This document shows, piece after piece, positions 1 to 11,713 of a stretch of DNA of 64,000 nucleotides (positions are counted from its first letter, which is position 1; the number at the start of each line of letters is the position of its first letter). This DNA comes from Chamaea fasciata (lineage: Eukaryota; Chordata; Aves; Passeriformes; Sylviidae). A model generated the notes under the pieces. It was not told the origin of the DNA, did no database searches, and saw nothing but the letters and a program-made list of their open reading frames with translations. Made by a program: the position numbers and the translations under genes. The stretch is taken from positions 25,781,021 to 25,845,020 of the forward strand of contig JARCOQ010000008.1 of assembly GCA_029207755.1 (NCBI GenBank). The letters are read 5' to 3'.

Positions 1-1378
1 ATTAGTTTTATTGCTAATCTTGCAAGACCATGGGGACAGAGCACTGCTCCCAGGTAGCAAAGGCATTTATTTTATGGATGAATATCCACAGGGGAAGGAA
101 AAAGTTTTTTGGCTGCCCTCTAATGCATGGCTCAACTAGGCAGAGCACAGCTTCACAGATATTTATGTTTACCCATTTGAACTCGTATATTAAGAGTTTG
201 AGACTAGTTTGCTTCTTTGGCTTTGGTTTGGAATTTTGTTTTGGAGGTTTTTTTAGCTGTCACATTCTAGGGTTTCTCTTTGGGTCAGTGGACTTTCCAA
301 TGAAGACCTTGGAACACTTTAATTTATGAGCAGCACTGTGACAGGCCATCCTGATGTTACAGATATATATTTGAAAGCTTTGATCTACATTAGCTTCGTT
401 AATTTTCATTCTAGCTATAATTTCTATTGGTTCCTAGAGTTAGAGAGGTTTCCTTTCAGCCAGGTTCAAAATAAATTGTCTCCAGAAGATCCCTCAGGTG
501 AAAATGGCTGGAGGTTAAGTAATATGTGTGGTCTAGTTTTATATTCTTCACTAGTCATGTGCATCACCAGAGACTGGCTACTAGAAGGCTTTGGTCTGAG
601 CTATTGTAGATGTTCCCCTATTTACATTTTCTCGTGTACTGGTGATGTTTTCCATCAAACATCTGCTGGGCAAAAAGAAAGGGGAACATGATGGGAAATA
701 TCTTGCAGGTTTTAAGCTTCAGAATCCTTTCATACAAGAACAGTCGTATGCTAGAAAGTCAGTCGTGTACACTGTTGCACCTTGCAAGAATGACCCCTCT
801 ACCCCAGGAGCCCTCAGTTCTAAAGATGGTGTGCACAAGTCTGTTTTATGCTTTCCAGCGTGATTTAAAGTATTAATAAAATCGCACTCATGCCTAACCA
901 CAGAGAATTTAGAAAATTTGATATATTGTAAACTTATGGGGTACTTCAAGCCATTTACACTTAATGTTGGTCTAATGGAGTAGTGTGGGAATGGTGCGTG
1001 CGGCTTTCCCAACAGAAAGCTCCTGCAAACACATTGGGCACCTGCTCCCCAGCCCAGTGGTGGGGCCAGGGTTTGCAGAACTGTGTCTAAGATTAGGTTT
1101 AGTTCATTGTCTGCAGCGCTAAAATTATGCCTACCCAAGCTGTGTTCATTGCCTGTTATTTATCTTACCTGCAGCAGGATAACAAGAGGTCATGCTACCA
1201 GTGCCTACTCTCCTGATCATTGGTGATTATTTTTCCCACGTTGTAGGGGGCTGTGAATATAAATATAGTTAAATATAGTTTACCCCTATTTGCCTATTGT
1301 TCCACACAGACTTGTATTCTCTCTGCTGCATTTGGTATTAGCTGTCTTGCAGAGCTTGGTACAGTATAGAACGCGCTT

Positions 1379-1380
<2 letters not shown>
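1..1380. other. Non-coding stretch, no gene seen
   Basis: This is AT-rich single-copy-looking DNA. A minus-strand open frame of 139 codons at 719-1138 begins at TTG, has no recognisable domain and is read as chance. I see no repeat family, splice-framed exon or RNA gene. Confidence 0.6.
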
Positions 1381-1427
<47 letters not shown>

Positions 1428-1440
1428 GAGACTTTATTCT
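1381..1440 (-). other. Poly(T) tract with adjacent AATAAA on minus strand; possible retroposed mRNA 3' end
   Basis: A run of 42 T occupies 1381-1422. Read on the minus strand, the DNA to its right contains AATAAA (complement of 1433-1438) and, 10 nt later, the poly(A). That is the arrangement of a cleaved and polyadenylated mRNA end, so the tract may be the tail of a retroposed transcript extending rightward. I could not identify a parent gene: the minus-strand sequence just upstream has a stop at an unremarkable place and no familiar protein. No target-site duplication was found. Alternative: an expanded homopolymer beside a chance AATAAA, which is plausible because several other long A/T tracts here lack the signal. 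Confidence 0.4.
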
Positions 1441-2335
1441 GCCTTCTATTTGTGGACTTCTGGTGAACAGATCGACGTTTTCTCAAAGTTATCCAGTATG
1501 AGAATAATTAGGGACACTGAAGCATGAAGTTTGAGGGAAAATGGAAAAGGAAGGCTGTTTCACTGGCTGTATATCACTTCTTTGGGGTGGTATTTACTGA
1601 GCACTGAGATTCAACATCCAAGCTCTTTGCATTCAATTCTCTGACTTCAAGGCTTTGTTTCTCATGTTTGAATTGTAAGGAATCCAAAATCAGCACAGTG
1701 GAGCATTTTTTCAAAAATAATTGCTCCCTACATTAAATCTGAAATATTTGCTTACAATGACATTTTGAGTAAAAGTTTAAGCCCACATAAATTTGTGAGA
1801 ATTGGGTGATATGACTTAAAAGGTTTATGAATATATCTTAAGAAACTTATTTAAATCTTTCCTGAAAAATGAACAGATTTTTTTTTTTTGGAGGCTAATC
1901 CCTAGTTTATTCATTAAATAAATGTTTCTGCAATTTTCAGTTGATGAGGAAACAAATCCAAAAACTACCAAAAGTCAGTCTGCTATTAATGGTAGTATCA
2001 TTAATTAGATTTGCCAAATCTGTTTGACAAGAGCCTTCATAGCCCTCACATGCTTTCCCTAGTGGGCTCCTACACCCAGAGCTCCATCAAGTCCTGTGGG
2101 ATTCTTTAGAAATCTGCTTTCAAAGCTACCTTAGACAGGCTGGGCAGAGTGTGCAGCTGAGCCCTTTTCACAGAGGTGTCGTTTGGGCTGCTTTAGGATA
2201 CCAGGGCTCTGTGGCAGTGAGCTGAGGGGAAACAGGGCCTGCAGGGTACCAGGATCTCTCTAGAGGAGCTGCTGGATATCACTCAGCACATCCCACACCT
2301 CTGGAATGTCCTTAAACATATTTTTATAGAATCAC
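1441..2335. other. Non-coding stretch, possible body of a retrocopy
   Basis: AT-rich DNA with many stops on both strands. If the tract at 1381-1422 is a poly(A) tail, this would be 3' UTR-like sequence on the minus strand. I see no coding signature. Confidence 0.5.
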
Positions 2336-2515
2336 AGCATTGCTGAGGTGGAAGATCATCTAATTCAAATCCATGATCCAAGTAGGGACAGCTAGGGCAG
2401 ATTGTCCACAGCCCTGTTCAGTACTTTCTAACCATCATCGAGGATGGAGGCTCTGTAACCACTCTTTGCAACCTGTTCCAGTTCCAGTCACACTAAAAAA
2501 AAGCTTTTTCCTGTA
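2336..2515 (-). mobile_element. CR1 LINE fragment (old, 3' part)
   Basis: The left edge reads ATAGAATCACAGCATTG, followed by GATCATCTAATTCAAATCC and, further on, CAACCTGTTCCAGT. This order matches the reverse complement of the 3' region of avian CR1 (terminal ATTCTATGATT-like end, then the conserved block before the 3' UTR). The copy is clearly diverged, with an A-run insertion in the AAAAAAAAGCTTTTTCCT segment. Only a few hundred bases of the element remain, as is normal for 5'-truncated CR1 copies. The right boundary is uncertain and homology may continue to about 2620. Family call is from recognised motifs, not from an alignment. Confidence 0.7.
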
Positions 2516-3219
2516 TTTTGAGGTGCTGAGATGCCAGGACAGCTTAGAATATTGATCTTGTTATGTCTATCCTGAGTGCTATGGTCACCAGCCATCTTTC
2601 ATTGACGTATCCAGGTCCTTTTTTGAATAAGGGTAGGAAATGCAGGCAGCTGTGTGCAGGGCTGGGAGCAACATGTCAATGAAAAAAGATGTTTCAAACC
2701 AGTGTCCCTTTAGTTGCTAAAATCAGAGTATATTACATTAAATTCACAGTGCTCAGATTTATGTGACAGGTAACATGATGTGGCTTTAATTTATCTGATA
2801 CTCAGATTTCCTTGTGTCACATCAGGCCACCTTATATTTTGCAGTATATGATGGGATATTTAGAAGTACACTCTACCTATTCCATGGGGCAGAGTGTCTG
2901 GGAAAGAAAGGAATCATACCTGTCACTTCCCTGCCTTCACCAGGAGGGCAGGAGCTGGGAAATCTCACCTAACTTCTATCCAAAGGAAAGAACATCAGCA
3001 TCATATACATAATTTCTATAATTTGCTAGTGGCATAAACATACAGGGGTAATTCACAAGGCAGGGAGGAATCAGTTATGCTATAGGAAGGCACCCTAGGC
3101 AAGACCACATTGATGGAGCTTTTTGCAAAGAAATAGCAAAAAGCAAATAGCTTTCTTATTCAGTGCAGCAGCCCAAGGATGTCAGCAGCAGGAGCTGATT
3201 AATCTGAGGAAAGCAGGGG
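2516..3219. other. Non-coding stretch, no gene seen
   Basis: Unique-looking DNA between the CR1 fragment and the LTR-like block. Frequent stops on both strands; nothing recognised. Confidence 0.55.
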
Positions 3220-4390
3220 TGTGAATGTGAGTTGCGGAATAAGGACGTTACAATTAGAAATTGTAAAGCAGGAATGTTTTATACTAGCTGGGACACATGG
3301 GGGGATATCTCCTCCAAACCGTGTGTACCTGGTCAAGACAAGGTCCAGGTTTAAAAACGCATTGATCCCACAAACCCACACCTCCCCACCCGCCCATTCC
3401 CTACCTTCTCCCACTTCATATTCTATTAGCTGCCACACCTCCTGGTGGTTGTGAGTTGGGGTCTTGACAGGAAGGTCAAAGTTTTCCTCAGGTTGATCTT
3501 TGCTCCTGAGCAGGTGCAGTGGAGGTTTGGCTATTCTCCAGGTCATTGTTCTTGCAAAGGTTAGGAGCTTGATTTTGCTGGATTCAAGCCATAGCTTTTT
3601 GCTTTATTGAATGCTCAAAATACCGAAGTCTTGCTTTACGGAATTTTCACAATATACATCTTATCTTAATAGTTTCTACCTAGCAACTAAATCCCTACGT
3701 GCGCTGCTACCAGTTCTTTCTGCGTAACAAGTTACTCTGCACTTCTACTTTTGCAAAAATCATTAGGCAAATCATATATATTTCTGTTTTCCCTTCACCT
3801 CCTTAAGCCCGTTATATGCTTCTAAAACTCTGAACTTTCATAGCCATATGCATTCCCCATTCCAGAATGCAGAGTGAGAAATCCTGTGGTCAGAGCTGGA
3901 GCATGGCTGCTCCCGGCTCGAAAGGCAGAGCAGCTCCTTGTGTCGTGTTCAGCTCTCAGGACCTGGTCAGTGACTGGAGGAGTGAAATATGACGTCTCAG
4001 AACAATGATGTTTATCCAGTGGCTGCTGCAAGGAGGAAACTGCTTCCTCCAGCTAGCCACAGCTCTCTTCAGCCTTCAGTGCCATGGTGAAGCATGCCTG
4101 CCCACACAACTTCGTTTTATTTCCCCACTGACACATCTTTGGAATGCCTCTCTACACTACACCATGAGGGACAGAATTTTTCAAAGCATTTTTTGCTTGG
4201 CCTACAAAACCTCAAGTCCTGAATCTATGTGGGGCTGAAAGCTTCACTCCATCCTCATTCCACAGATAACATCTTAAACATTTTGTCCTTTCTGCTTTGA
4301 CATGTTCTCCTGGAACAATCAAATATCCATGATGATCATGGTTATTTTAGCTCACCTAGTTTATGCACTACCAAGTGCTGAGTAGGACCA
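3220..4390 (-). mobile_element. Probable LTR-derived block (avian ERV-like), boundaries uncertain
   Basis: This block differs from its surroundings in having more GC and CpG (for example near 3235, 3247, 3356, 3627, 3641, 3699, 3917, 3943). On the minus strand it ends GCAACTCACATTCACA with a TATAAAA-like word 58-64 bp before that end, which fits an LTR 3' end with a short U5. The phrase around 3300-3350 (GGATATCTCCTCCAAAC, then CTGGTCAAGACAAGGTCCAGG) resembles avian ERV sequence I have seen repeated. Taking TG at 3220 and CA at 4389-4390 gives flanking AGGGG copies at 3215-3219 and 4391-4395, a possible 5 bp target-site duplication, but one this short can occur by chance. No retroviral coding domain is seen. 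The right edge could instead lie near 4000. Confidence 0.35.
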
Positions 4391-7300
4391 AGGGGCTGCC
4401 CTGCCTGGGACTATCACCAAAGCGGTCAGCATGACTGTGTCAGCCTGGGCACTGTCTGTGGGTGCTTCTCCTCGTGCATGTGCTGTCACTGGATTAACAA
4501 TATGAGGTTGCACATCCTTGCCCATTCCCTTCAGTGTCTGTGAAGAGCTGTTTGCCACAATTTATTTTATTTTGAAGATGTTGGTATTGCTTTCTGCCTC
4601 CAGCTTCTTGTGGAAGCAATTTTTGTGGATTTTTATAATTTAGTGGAAATTTTTTTTTCGTATTATTATTATTATTACACAACAGTGTAGCTTAGGGCCT
4701 GCTCTGAAGATCAACACTCTATCCAACACTCACCTAATGTAATAGCCTTTGGTACCTTTCCAGTGAAGGAAGCCAGCCACCAGCTATTCCCTTTTAGTTG
4801 TTCTCTGCCTTTCTTTCATCTTTGTATGACAGAAGTAGCAACAAAACCAGATTCACCCAATGGCAGGGTAAGCAGGGCTGCAGCATCTCCTTCTGCTTCA
4901 AGATGGAGCTGTATGCCTGCTAAATGGAAGCAATTAATAACATCACTGTTGCTATGGTCTGAGAATTTTATCTCATGTTGATTGGATACTTGGGAACTTA
5001 CTGATTGTGTCTGGTAGAACAAAGCTGGGTGAAGAAAAATCCATAGACATTCATAATTTGAGTCAAAATTTGACTATCTCTCTACTAATATTTGCAGATG
5101 TGATTGTATAAACCTAGGTTATGGTTCTGCAGGACCTAAGCTCAGATAGGACAAAATATGTCCCATGATTCTAAATCCTTGAGGACAGGACCATGTGTCT
5201 TTTTCTTCTAGAGACAAAACATACCTTGAATATTTAAGGACTTCATCCTACTACTATCTATAGGAACTTCACCTTGTAGTAACACCACACCTAGTAACAG
5301 CACACCATTCAAGTTTTGCTAGCATGAAATTCTCACAAAAAGAGAATTTCAGAGCCATGCCTGTGGTGGTGGATTTTAAGCCAATGCCCCAAGAAGGAGA
5401 ATGGAAACAGTACTATGTGATTTCCCTGACCCTTGGAAAAAAATGATAGTGTAGCTCAAATGGCTCATAATAATGCGTAGGCTTAATATCTGAAACAAAA
5501 TATCAATGTAGATATCTGAAGAATGGATATGTTTGAGGAACCCTATCCTCCCCAGTGATAAGCAAAAATAAAAGGTAAAATTTATCAGTCACACTACTGG
5601 GAATTCATTGAAATCTGTTCTGTGGGAAGTGATGTGGGCAGATTTCTTCCCCCAGCAGATCCATAAAGCAACTTTCATAGAGATAATTGAAACTTGTCAA
5701 TTCCATTGCTACCACAAGAACTTTTCCAGTTTTTATGAGCTAGAGTTGGTGAAATTCTGCTGATTGCTATTGCAAGCACTTGATCTGTCCCTTTGAGTGG
5801 AATTTTTTCTGCAGCCACAAGCAACTTGGGTTCTTCAAACAGGAATAAAAGCATTACAACTTGCAGTTAAAACTTGATGATTATTTTTTTTCTTCCTTTG
5901 AGAGGAGCATAGGAAAATGAGAATAAGGGTTTTTTTTACATACTCCTGATTATTTTTATCCTTTTCTTTAGGAAAATTTCAGGAAACAAAAATTTTTCAG
6001 TGAAAGTGGATGTCTCTATTAGCAGGAAAGGTTCTGTGGAAGCAAAAACATTCAAAAAACTATTTATCCTCAAATAACCTGATTCTCAGATGTAGTCCAT
6101 CCCCCTGAGAAAACTTAAGTTTGATTTTTTTGGCTGTGAGGAAAAGCAGCCTTTCGCACTCCTTCCCTGGCTTTTTCCACTTGGGATTTCACTAACACGG
6201 TTCCCATGAGATTTGCTGGCCATTCCTACAGATATCTGAAGTGTAGATCTGTTTTGAAAAGAGCATATCTAGAGAATGAATTCATCTGTCCAAGTGCATC
6301 TCATACTCTTTCTTTGCTTGAAGAAAATTTATTTTGAAGGCTGAAAATAATGTTTTTTTTCTGTCAGCTGGAACCAAACACAGTGTGATCTGCGTCTTGA
6401 GGTTGTTAGGATGATTCTCTGCAGTCTTTTGGCCTTGGTGCCAGCTTGGAAGCAGGGCTGCAAACACAGAATATCTGTTCTGGTTTTGTTCTCTATGTGG
6501 TTGATACTTTTTCTTCCTGCCCTAGAGAAATCTCACTGCCTGTATATAAAACACATTGCTGATTCCTTTGAACTTCATTTATTTACATTCTCACAAATCC
6601 CCTTTAATCAGGCTATTTACTAAATTTGTTTTCTCCAGAAATAGCACGGCATTAACTTGTGACAAATGACATTTCAGCTTGTGACATCTCTCACTTAAAT
6701 TAGTTTCAAGTGATTTTGAGTAAATTTGTGATTACATTAAGCACGGGTTTTAAAAGAATATTTTGCCATCCAGTATTCCACATAGTAATGAGGTAGAAAC
6801 CCTTTCTATCTCACCTTCCTTTGGCAGTATGCAATGAGCTCAGTGAATTCAAGGCCTAAACCATTAAGGTTTTGCACAGAAGAACTAGAAGAGTTGAATC
6901 ACAGGGCATTAAGAAGAAAAGATGATAGAAGCATGTCAGAATAAATCCAGGTTCTTAAGGGCCTGTTAAGGGGAGTGGGAGGGAAGATCCCCAGTAATCT
7001 CTATATATCTGACAGGTATCAGAGGGAAGTGTGTATCAGTGTATCACTCAAGTGCTCTCTAATCCTGCTTTGGAATCTTAATAATCTGTAGGATTTTATG
7101 CATTAAGTCACTTTTTCTCTATTGTAGAAAATAATGTTTAAAAACATAAAAAATCAGCAGTTTAAAAGTAAACATTAAAAAATGAGAAATAAATTGGTTG
7201 TGATTAAGTAGGGAAATTCTGAATTAAAATAATCATTTTCAAAAGACCTAAGTGAGTAAGACATCAACATGTCTCCGTTTCTCACCAAGCAGGCAAACAG

Positions 7301-10300
7301 AGGCCACTGAAAGGCCTCTAAACCTAAAAATCTCTGGTGTTAGGTGCTGCTTACAACCCTTGTGTGGCCTCTGTCTGAGCCAGGAATAATCCTTACTGTT
7401 AGGCCCAGAAAGGAGATTTTTTGCCCCACTCCAAGCAGTGATCACTGGTCTCCTACCATATGCAGAAACCTTGGTGGAGGGCCAGACCCTGCAGCTTCTT
7501 TCCATGAGCAGTGTGGACACAAGCCCTGCAAGAACACTAGTGGGAAAGGCTGAGGCTGGCACTCAACATGTGGTTTGTGCTGCATCTTCTGGACAGACAG
7601 CCCAGGGTGGGCTTGGTGTGCAATTCAAATGTTATTTTTATATCAGAAGCCTCCTGCACACTCTCCTAGCACTGGCAGCAAGCTCTCAGACTGCCTGCTA
7701 GGTGAACAGGGAGCTTTTTTTAGCCCAGACACATAGAAATAGAAGGTCTTTCCCATTCCCCAGCACTGCAGCTTGTCTATTGACTAAAATCTCAGTTAAA
7801 CTAACTGCTATTCATTCTATTGATATTCTACTATACAAGGTTTCAGCTGTGTGTCACTACATATATCAAGGATTCTTAAAAAAATGTATTAAGAAGCAGC
7901 TGTAGTGTCTACCTGAAAATATTGTAAAAGTTTCCAGATCCCAAGAGGTTATGAGAAATCAGAGAAATGTGAGGGTTCTTTTAATAACAATAAAAGTCGA
8001 GTTTGATTTTTATTGATTTTTTTTATCACTTCAGTCTTTAATTTGCATTTATGTCACATTCTCTCTCTTTTCTCCAAAACCACAAGGAATGAAATCTATT
8101 TGAAAAACAGTGAAAAGGCAAGAAAAGGAAAGCCAAGGCAGAAGTGTGAACTGGTTTAATGTTGTTGAGCTTAAAACATAAAATATTTTGAAAGTCAGAA
8201 AGAAATGGGATGCTGTTCCCTTTGTTTGGGAAAAGAAAGAAATCCTATTTACCTAAAAATAGCTAAGTTAATTTAAAAAAATTAAAATTATTGCTAATTA
8301 AAACAAACAAACAAACTATCACTCAGGAAAGAAACAGTGAATAGCAATTAACCATTCTTATTCCATTTGCATGTGGTTATTTCTTCTTTTTTTCGTATAT
8401 ACTCTTTTTATGAAATGATTGTGTTTAACTTGAAAGAACCTTAACAATTAGTCCCTTTGTCAAATAACCACAAATAAGCACTAGGAAACAATTAGGCTGT
8501 GGTAAAGAAGACGTGCTCTTGTACTAGGACTTCTGATTTCAGTTGCTAGAAACCTTTGTTGCAGCTGTTTTTTGTTGTGATGAATCCATCTTTCTTTTAA
8601 CAGTATAACAAAAAGGCACATAATTTTAGGCTTCAAAACTCTTTCTATACAGTTCAGTTTGTTTTGGTTTGCTTTTGGGTTTGTTTCTATGCCCCTGCCC
8701 TTGACAAGCAGTCAATCTTCAGTACAAGCTTTATGATTTATAGCTCATACAACTGGATCAAGAAAGCTTGTGAGGTTCAGGTTCTTATATCAGTCTTCTC
8801 CAGAACTACGGGATATAAATAAACATGGAGCATTTAGGCTGAATATGGTAATAAAAGGCCACATATCTTGACTTCTGCATTTAGCTACTAAAAGGCAGGA
8901 AAAAACATTGAATATGCATGGAAATTTCAACTTTAAACTGGGAACTTTATTTATCAATCCCTCAAAAGCCTTCTTAAGAATATTACAAGTGTGAACAAAC
9001 AGAAATAATACTGAAATCAAATGCTATTTGCAAACTCATTTGAAAGGTGAAGCACTGAAAAGATTTTGAGTGGAAGGAGGAAGCATGTTGGAGGAGTCCA
9101 TAGCCTCTACTAGCTTTAAGGTTGATTTGCTCTTCTTTCTGTTTTCCATGACACGGTGGTTCTGCTGCATCCTTGGGATCTGTTTCCTACAGAAAGGTTG
9201 GATTCTGTCCTCTTGCCCAGGCTACACAGCTGTGGAACTGCTGCCTTGACAGTAAATGGGATGGTACTAGTGGGTGGCAGGGATAATTTTATGACTGGGA
9301 TCATATATATTTCCATCCATTTTTTTTTTAAGCAAAATGAATAATCTGATAAGAAAGAAAATATAGAAGGAGACACATCTAAAAACCTCTATGTTTGGGA
9401 AATATATCCCAAAATATGCTCACAAGAATTTCCGACTCATTTTTCAAATAAAGTCAAATTGAGAGGGATAACTATATAACATGGTCAAAGTTTAAGTAAA
9501 TTTTCATAGTTATGTGAAACTTAGAAATAAAAATGCATCCAAAATGTTAGAATACGTTGGCAGTGAGCACAGAGGAGAAAAAATCTGAAATTTGTATAAC
9601 AGTTTTAAAACTATGCATTTCTCATAGAGAAGTCTCAAGAACGATTCCACCCTAAAAAGCAAATAATGATTTGTTTCCAGCTTGCTCCCTGCTAGCATGT
9701 CAGGTACATATTTTTGACCACTTTATCCATGGACATTTTCAGCCTAAAAAAAGCTGGTTGGGTGCAACAAACTGCTCTTTGGAGAGGAAATGAAACTCGT
9801 GTGGTAGGAAGAAATTTATCCTAAGCAGGTACCTGCACAAATGGCCAGAAACCAGTCAAGCCTTTTGTAATTCCCATCTAAACTTCTGCCAAACCTGATG
9901 GGACTTGACTGGCCATTCCCTGTCAGTGTAAACTATTCTGTGTTCAACAAAGTTTTCTCTGACTTGTAATGATGTTTAGGTGGCTCATGTTACAGCAGGA
10001 ACTTTCAGGGAGGAGAGTGTTGGAAGGTGGAAAGTGAATAGGAGAAAGAGGTTGATATTTTCCTCTGAAAATGTTTGGAGGGTGTGCATGGGGTGGGAAA
10101 CATGAATTCATACACCAGGCAGAACTGAGCTTGTGGAGGATTCTGCATATGTTAAGATATCCAAATTGCAGAAGAGCAGAGTTGTTTTCATTAAAATTTT
10201 TTAATCATATGAGTCTCAAAATATGTCAGAAAAACAGAGATAAAAAAGCCAAGGAGTCTGGAAATGAAATACTAAAGACTAAAGACATTGATCATAAAGC

Positions 10301-11654
10301 TGTGATTAAACATTTTTCTGTCAAAACGTCTCTGTGGACAGAATAGTTTTTTTAAAGAATATGTTTGTCCAATATATTTAGATTTCAGTGTTTTCCTATA
10401 TCTTATTTTTAATAAAAGTATAACTAAGAACTGAGAGAAGTGGTTTGAAATATTTTTACTCAGAAATTAATCTCCAATCAAATAATATTACAAGTTCTGT
10501 GAGCACAGAGGAAACTTCAGTGTTTCTTAAATAATCGCAAAAAAAGTAATAGCAAAAATAATAACCAAAAAACTCCAAAATTCATATAAATTCGGGATTT
10601 TAAAGCAAAATCTTCTTTTCCATTACTAAAGTGTTTTCAACTTTGTGACTTTTGAAATTGAAGGGCTGTCAAGAAGAAACACCTTTAGGTAATGCATTGC
10701 ATTTATATCTCTCTAAAAGAGGTTGAATTCAGAGTATTGATTTACGTAGAAAAAGAAAAAAGCCCTTGCAGGGTCTCTAAACCTTTTACTTTTTCAGCTT
10801 TTTAACTTCAAGGCTTTATTGTATAGCAGATTTACATCTGACATTTGGAGTAAATTTCAAGAGGTCTCAGAAGAACCTGAGCTCTACATGCATGCAGTAC
10901 CCTTTAAAGTCTAACAGCAGCATTGCTCTAGTCCAGACCTGCATTAAAGAAAGCAGAGCTGGGTAATTTGATGTTCTCAGACTTCAGATTTGTGGGCTGT
11001 TATATCCAATCAGTGAAATCATTATAGTGTTATGCGCAAAAAAATGCTGTTCTATAGCACCATCTCTGCCTCACTAACATAATAACAAATATGGGGCTTC
11101 AGTGATGTGGTGCAGTTTGAATTACTTTGTATGGTATGAGTATACATAAACAAATATACTAAACTTTTAATGTAATCTCTTTCAAGTAGGAAAAATAGCA
11201 ATATGTCAACTTATGCAGACTGTAAACCCATTAAGTAAGCCATCAACGTGTTTTATCTGTCCTGCCTCTTCCTATGAGCCATACAAAATATCGTGGCCCT
11301 TCCAAAATTCCTCACAGCCTTCATCCATATCCACGGGGATTTCTGTGACTGTCCATGTGCCTTCTTATCCAGAGCCTGCTTTCACACTTGGCTGGAGTCA
11401 GCATTTAACAGAGGAACCAGAGAGGTGCCTACACAGACACGAATCTAGCTTGTTATTGTTTTTATTTAAAGCTTTCTGTTATCCCTTCCCACTTCTCATT
11501 CACTTATTGTTGAACTAATCCCAGTGCATCTGAAGATTTTTCTTTGCTATGACAATAGTCTCAGTTTTCTGTAGTTCCCAAGCCAGCATAGCTGGACTGC
11601 AGATATATATGCTTCTGGGTACATGGTTGGTTTTAATCCTTTTTCATTCATCTG
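4391..11654. other. Long non-coding stretch, no gene seen
   Basis: About 7.3 kb of AT-rich DNA. It contains a short TTA/ATT microsatellite at 4663-4677 and an AAAC repeat near 8303-8315. The slightly GC-richer patch at 7250-7640 is open in several frames on both strands (up to 104 codons), but none shows a domain, a signal peptide or a codon pattern that would favour one frame. No repeat family was recognised with confidence. Confidence 0.55.
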
Positions 11655-11693
11655 ATTTGTGACACTGCAAAATGCAATTTGTGACACTGCAAA
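11655..11693. repeat. Short direct repeat, 17 bp units with 22 bp period
   Basis: The 17 bp word ATTTGTGACACTGCAAA occurs at 11655-11671 and again, identical, at 11677-11693. The second copy runs into the palindrome at 11690-11713, so the two structures share bases. Confidence 0.95.
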
Positions 11694-11713
11694 CAAGACA
11701 TATGTCTTGTTTG
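11690..11713. repeat. Perfect 24 bp palindrome
   Basis: The arm CAAACAAGACAT (11690-11701) is followed at once by its exact reverse complement ATGTCTTGTTTG (11702-11713), with no spacer and no mismatch. The next pair outward (G at 11689, G at 11714) does not match, so it is exactly 24 bp. It could form a small cruciform or be a dyad protein-binding site. No neighbouring gene explains it. Confidence 0.97.

Noticed and set aside
719..1138. 139-codon minus-strand frame
   Set aside because: TTG start, no domain, and AT-rich non-coding context.
7248..7701. Patch open in several frames on both strands
   Set aside because: Openness on both strands with no favoured frame suggests slightly higher GC rather than coding; no protein family seen.
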